64,000 nt of DNA from Nostoc sp. B(2019) (lineage in GTDB: Bacteria > Cyanobacteriota > Cyanobacteriia > Cyanobacteriales > Nostocaceae), in contig NZ_WVID01000005.1 of assembly GCF_010091925.1 (NCBI RefSeq), positions 151,530-215,529 on the forward strand, given 5' to 3'. This document shows, in pieces, positions 60,120 through 64,000 of the stretch; position 1 is the stretch's first letter, and the number at the start of each line of letters is the position of its first letter. The position numbers and the translations under genes are program-made. Under the pieces are notes generated by a model. The model saw nothing but the letters and a program-made list of their open reading frames with translations, did not search any database and was not told the origin of the DNA.

Positions 60120-60575
60120 CTAGCCCTGTTGTTTTACATTACCAATTTTGAGATTGCCACCAATCTTCAAATCAGTGGCCGCTTCTTGATTGGCTGATCT
60201 ATTTGATGTAGAAGTCTGATTTATATCGCCGACTTCAGCACTACCTGCAACATCAATTTCTTTCAAAAATATCTGATTTACTTGACTATTAGATTTCATC
60301 TCATCTAATAAAGCTTTTAACTTCTTGGCAAATACCTCATCTTGTGAAGCTTGCATTTCCAATATCGTCTGAAACATCTGCTTGTTAGCTTCTGTGGGAT
60401 CTTCCTGTGCTTGTGTCAAGATTCCTTCTACTCCCTTAGCCCTAAATTTATCACGAACCATATTTATCAATTGACCAATTTTGTCTGCCAGAACTTCACC
60501 TAATTTTTCACTACTCTTCCCTAAAGTCTTGAAGATTAATGTTGAAGCGATCGCGGCTGTAGTTATAGGTTCCAT
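60120..60575 (-). CDS. Small partner protein with GDINQ motif
   Basis: A 151-residue protein. The N-terminus (MEPITTAAIASTLIFKTLGK, then SSEKLGEVLADKIGQLINMV) is of a type found at the start of many cyanobacterial effector-like proteins. A helical middle follows (TILEMQASQDEVFAKKLKAL). The C-terminal tail is strand-like with AEVGDINQTSTSNRS and IGGNLKIGNVKQQG; GDINQ also occurs in the N-terminus of the next protein, which hints at binding between the two. AGGTG lies upstream of the ATG. First gene of a two-gene unit. Confidence 0.7.
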   Translation of the reverse strand: MEPITTAAIASTLIFKTLGKSSEKLGEVLADKIGQLINMVRDKFRAKGVEGILTQAQEDPTEANKQMFQTILEMQASQDEVFAKKLKALLDEMKSNSQVNQIFLKEIDVAGSAEVGDINQTSTSNRSANQEAATDLKIGGNLKIGNVKQQG

Positions 60576-61299
60576 AAATCACCTGCTAGATATATAAGGA
60601 CTCATTTGCATTATTCGTAATAACCTTGCCCTAGCCATCTTACTCAGTTTGACTCTAGGCCTATTGGACACTTAATCTCATCTGCTGATGTTAACCTCCT
60701 CATTGCTAAGTGAACATTTTGCATTTAAATCCAACGCTGCCAAAAATCCTTGTGCTGCTACCAACTCTGTGAAAGAACCTCTAACTCAAGAACTTCAAGG
60801 TAAACCAGTACTGGAATATTGCTCTTACCCTGTCACAATTGAAACAGGAATAATCCAGCAAAGTCAACTTTGTTGTCCTGAATGTAACTGAATAGACCAA
60901 ACTCAAAGAAACATAAGCTCAAGCAGAAAAATTAAGTATAAGTAAATTATTAGAAGTTAACAAAGGTAAATTAAGCATATTAGCGCTCATTGAGCCGGTT
61001 ATTGGCAGCATTTTAACAATATTTAAGAACAATCCTAACAAGGACGACTACACTAAAATACTCGACACTAGTCTAGCGAAAAGTTAGTGAGTAGTAATTT
61101 TATACCAATTCGTAGTTTTCGTAATTAATAATTATTTCAGGCTGTTAGCAACAGCTTAAAAGCAGGTAGCGTAAACGTAAAGCGGCTTGTGGTGGGACAG
61201 CGATCGCTATAGTATAAAAATTAAACTTTAATAACTCAATACCCGCCCTTATACTTAATCGTTTTTAACAGTGCATAAATTTTAGTGTTCATAAAAACT
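60576..61299. other. Spacer, no convincing gene
   Basis: About 720 bp. A plus-strand frame of 67 codons (60688-60891, ending QLCCPECN) has no ribosome binding site or recognised family and is not called. The rest is AT-rich with one GCGATCGC-type site near 61200 and presumably contains divergent promoters. Confidence 0.45.
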
Positions 61300-63489
61300 A
61301 TGTCGATAACCGCATACCCATCAGTGCTGAATTCTTTTTTAAAAGGTACATTAGATACTCTTGGCGTTGCCTATAGTGTAGCTGTAGTGGATAACTACGC
61401 CTACGTTGCTGACGCCAACAGTGGTTTACAAATTATTGACATCACAGACCCTACCGCACCCTTCCTTAAAGGTTCATTAGATACTACTGGTCTTGCTTAT
61501 GGCATAGCTGTAGCAGGTAACTACGCTTATGTCGCTGACACCACTAGTGGTTTGCAAATCATTGACATCACCAACCCTAGCGCACCCTCCCTTAAAGGTA
61601 CATTCGATACTATTTTTGCCTTAAATGTAGCTGTAGTGGGTAACTACGCCTACATTGTTGATATCACCAGTGGTTTGCAAATTATTGACATTACAAACCC
61701 TACAGCACCCTTCCTCAAAGGTACATTAAATACTGGCCCTGCCTTGGGCGTAACTGTAGCAGGTGACTATGCTTACGTCGCTGGCAACGGTTTAGAAATC
61801 ATCAATATCACAGACCCCGCTGCACCTTCTCTCACAGCTAGATTCGATACTCCTGGTAATGCATATAATGTGGCTGTAGCGGGTAACTACGCCTATGTCG
61901 CTGACTATGGCAGTGGTTTGCAAATCATTGACATTACAGACCCGACTGCACCCTTTCTCAAAAGTACATTAGATACTACTGGCAATGCTTATAGTGTAGC
62001 TGTAGCAGGTAACTATGCTTATGTTGCTGACACCACCAGTGGTTTACAAATCATTGATATTACAGACCCGGCTGCACCCTTCCTCAAAAATACATTTGAT
62101 ACTCCTGGCGCTGCTTTAGGCGTAGCTGTAGTGGGTAAATATGTCTATATTGCTGATGAAAACAGTGGTTTGCAAATTATAGAGAACAATACAGTTCCAA
62201 CTTCTGCTGACAAAGCGATCACTATCAATCCCGACAGCCTCTACATCTTCCAGCCTAGCGACTTTGCATTTAGCGACCCTGACAGCGGCGACAGCTTGCA
62301 AGCAGTACAAATTATTACATTGCCTGAGTTAGGATTTTTTCTAGATAGCAATGATAACGATACTCTAGATTCTGGTGAAGCTATCTCATTGGGGCAAATA
62401 ATTCCGCTGGATAAATTGAGCCAGCTGAAGTTTAAGACTGATATTACTGCCGCAGGTAACAATTTTGCCAGCTTCCAGTTCAAAATCAGTGATGGCAAAG
62501 ATTACAGCGCTTCACCAAACAACTTTACTATTAATTTCACTACACAAACAAATCTCTCTTTTAAGCTGGTAAAGCAAAGTTCTAGTATGGTCTACGAACT
62601 AGGAGCATTTACCGTTGACGATGCAGAAGGTAAAATTGGTGATATTGCTCCTGGTACAACTGAGTATACCGAAGCGGCTCTTAAACGAGCTAAGGTAGTC
62701 TTCTCTTCTATTGCCAATATCCCCAATGGGTTTAATACTGACTTAGCGACTCTGCAAGAGTTCAATTCTGGTGAGAAGCTAAGGTTTTTCTTGGTACGCA
62801 ACAGCAGTATTGATGCGGTGCTGACTGGAGAAGCTGCTTTCTCAGATGTAATTTTCTCCTCAGCGGCAAATTTTGAAGTCGAACCCTCAAAAAATGAAGT
62901 ATTTTCTCTCAACTTCCAGGATTCAGCAACGCCGGAAATTCAACCAACAAACCAAGAGTTACCCTTGGGTACAGGTTTGCAAGGACAGCAAGAAGGAGAA
63001 TTGATTGATTTACGGGATGTAACACAACAAGTGAAAGCTGAGTTTGTCGTCAATAGAGAAGCTGTTTTCAACAATTTTGTTGGCTTCTATCGAGTGAGTG
63101 ATGAGAATGGTGGTATTGATGTTAATGGCGATCGCACAGCAGATATTCTCGTCGGACAGGCGGGTTATACTGAAGCAGCGGTGCGTGGACGAGTCGCAGG
63201 TATTGACCTGACTGTGAACAATCAAGGTACGGCAACTTATACCGGCACTTTCGAGCCTGATTCTCTGTTTGCACCATTTATTATTGTTGATGGTAGACCC
63301 GATGCAATTCTCGATAGTAATCCCAATAACGATCCGGCTGTTTACTTTCCCTTCTTAGGTGCTAATACTGACAAAACCGATCACATTCGCCTGTTAGGGA
63401 ATAACACCTTCGGCTTTGAAGATTTACTAAATGGCGGTGACAGAGATTACAACGATGTGATTGTGCGCGTAAATTTAAGTATCGCCTAG
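61300..63489 (+). CDS. LVIVD-repeat propeller protein with cadherin-like and DUF4114 domains
   Basis: A 729-residue protein from ATG 61300 (MSITAYPSVLNSFLKG); a GTG at 61285 is possible. Residues 10-300 are seven LVIVD-type repeats of about 42 residues (AYSVAVAGNYAYVAD, SGLQIIDITDPTAP), enough for a seven-bladed propeller. A cadherin/Ig-like region follows (DSLYIFQPSDFAFSDPDSGD), then a second beta-rich domain and DUF4114 (about 570-729, FGFEDLLNGGDRDYNDVIV). No Sec signal; surface or secreted by family. Its DUF4114 part is a close relative of that at the end of the giant gene. Confidence 0.85.
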   Translation: MSITAYPSVLNSFLKGTLDTLGVAYSVAVVDNYAYVADANSGLQIIDITDPTAPFLKGSLDTTGLAYGIAVAGNYAYVADTTSGLQIIDITNPSAPSLKGTFDTIFALNVAVVGNYAYIVDITSGLQIIDITNPTAPFLKGTLNTGPALGVTVAGDYAYVAGNGLEIINITDPAAPSLTARFDTPGNAYNVAVAGNYAYVADYGSGLQIIDITDPTAPFLKSTLDTTGNAYSVAVAGNYAYVADTTSGLQIIDITDPAAPFLKNTFDTPGAALGVAVVGKYVYIADENSGLQIIENNTVPTSADKAITINPDSLYIFQPSDFAFSDPDSGDSLQAVQIITLPELGFFLDSNDNDTLDSGEAISLGQIIPLDKLSQLKFKTDITAAGNNFASFQFKISDGKDYSASPNNFTINFTTQTNLSFKLVKQSSSMVYELGAFTVDDAEGKIGDIAPGTTEYTEAALKRAKVVFSSIANIPNGFNTDLATLQEFNSGEKLRFFLVRNSSIDAVLTGEAAFSDVIFSSAANFEVEPSKNEVFSLNFQDSATPEIQPTNQELPLGTGLQGQQEGELIDLRDVTQQVKAEFVVNREAVFNNFVGFYRVSDENGGIDVNGDRTADILVGQAGYTEAAVRGRVAGIDLTVNNQGTATYTGTFEPDSLFAPFIIVDGRPDAILDSNPNNDPAVYFPFLGANTDKTDHIRLLGNNTFGFEDLLNGGDRDYNDVIVRVNLSIA

Positions 63490-63970
63490 CAAAGTAATAT
63501 CAAATCCCGGTTAATTAAGCTGCCCTTTTAGATAACTTTAAGCCTACTTAGTACAGCTTTGTAACTTTATCTAGCTTGCGGGGTGGGGTTATTTTATCCG
63601 CAGGTAATAACTTACTTCCACTGGCACGTTGATATATGTGTAAATGCGATCGCCAATAAAGCCTTTGCATAAGTCCTAAATTAGACTTTACCCAGTCGAT
63701 TTACTGAGGTATCACGTTATTTACACAATCAGTAAGGTAGTGCATTCTTACCTTGCTAACAAAGAATATTACCTTGACTAGCAGCAATTAAATTCAAATA
63801 ATTACTTAACCACATAAAAGAACCTCATTTTGGTGGAGAGTTGGGGTTGTTTTATGCTGGGCTATTAGATTCACTAAGTATTCACTTACTCAGCAATTTT
63901 ACTGAAGACAACTGTTCATTATATTTCATAAATTGGGGCGAACAAATACTAAGTATTAATAAGTAAGATA
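63490..63970. other. Spacer with a duplicated terminator remnant
   Basis: About 480 bp. The 22-bp segment 63574-63595 is identical to the right half of the terminator at 56499-56520, but the left arm has changed, so it probably no longer forms a stable hairpin. Nothing else was recognised. Confidence 0.5.
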
Positions 63971-64000
63971 ATGACAGACAAAATTCTGGATTTCGTAGAA
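63971..64000 (+). CDS. Possible gene start cut by the window end
   Basis: ATG at 63971 opens a frame reading MTDKILDFVE to the last base. AAGTAAGA lies upstream, a weak ribosome binding site. Too short to identify. Confidence 0.3.
   Translation, partial: MTDKILDFVE

Noticed and set aside
60688..60891. 67-codon plus-strand frame ending QLCCPECN
   Set aside because: The CxxC-like end is suggestive but there is no ribosome binding site and no family; too weak to call.
61300..62190. Possible tandem DNA repeat locus
   Set aside because: The roughly 125-bp periodicity is explained by the seven LVIVD protein repeats.

Overview
The window comes from a cyanobacterium, most likely a filamentous Nostocales member (Nostoc or Anabaena type). 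The evidence is a photosystem I cluster (psaL, psaJ, psaF), a Tic22 homologue, a COP23 protein, an ssl1498-type light-harvesting-like protein, a GUN4 domain, the octamer GCGATCGC (HIP1) recurring through genes and spacers, and heptameric tandem repeats (STRR type) between genes. Gene names rest on motif recognition and memory of the families; no database was searched.

Layout. 1-8.9 kb: end of a sugar-epimerase-like SDR, a phosphotransferase, remA-gmk, psaF-psaJ-psaL on the minus strand, divergent tsaD, an alpha/beta hydrolase, an ACT-domain protein and a GNAT. 9.1-12.3 kb: tRNA-Pro(TGG) and the run tic22-prmC-tsaC. 12.7-21.8 kb: a histidine kinase with a degenerate ATP site, a second GNAT, secD-secF, pdhB, a small HTH regulator with an AT-hook-like tail, a broken small gene, hemB and a DUF4870 membrane protein. 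21.9-29.4 kb: prfC, an M48-like membrane protein that has lost its catalytic motif, an RRM protein and a sucrose-phosphate-synthase-like glycosyltransferase. 30.3-38.1 kb: a PEP-CTERM protein, an NFACT (RqcH-like) protein, an ECF sigma factor with a membrane partner ending in an LptA-like domain, a Nudix hydrolase, and an overlapping pair resembling the DgcA/DgcN D-glutamate pathway. 38.1-44.3 kb: two decayed genes (one resembling the C-terminus of the Zorya protein ZorC), ssl1498-like, Uma2, an intact M48/TPR protease, COP23 and a hydrolase.

44.4-56.5 kb is an apparent phosphorus-scavenging operon: an ExeM/NucH-type secreted nuclease followed after 3 bp by a 2874-residue protein combining an endonuclease/phosphatase domain, phytase and phytase-like propellers, two glycerophosphodiesterase domains and DUF4114. 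A three-repeat Pho-box-like motif with 11-bp spacing lies upstream, and the original start of the nuclease seems to have been frameshifted.

56.5-64 kb is accessory DNA: ten copies of a 21-bp repeat, a RelE-type toxin with its antitoxin, a two-gene unit coding for a small protein and a coiled-coil/GUN4/DUF1232 protein that share a GDINQ motif (the best candidate for an undescribed system), and a seven-repeat LVIVD propeller protein whose 3' end is related to that of the giant gene.
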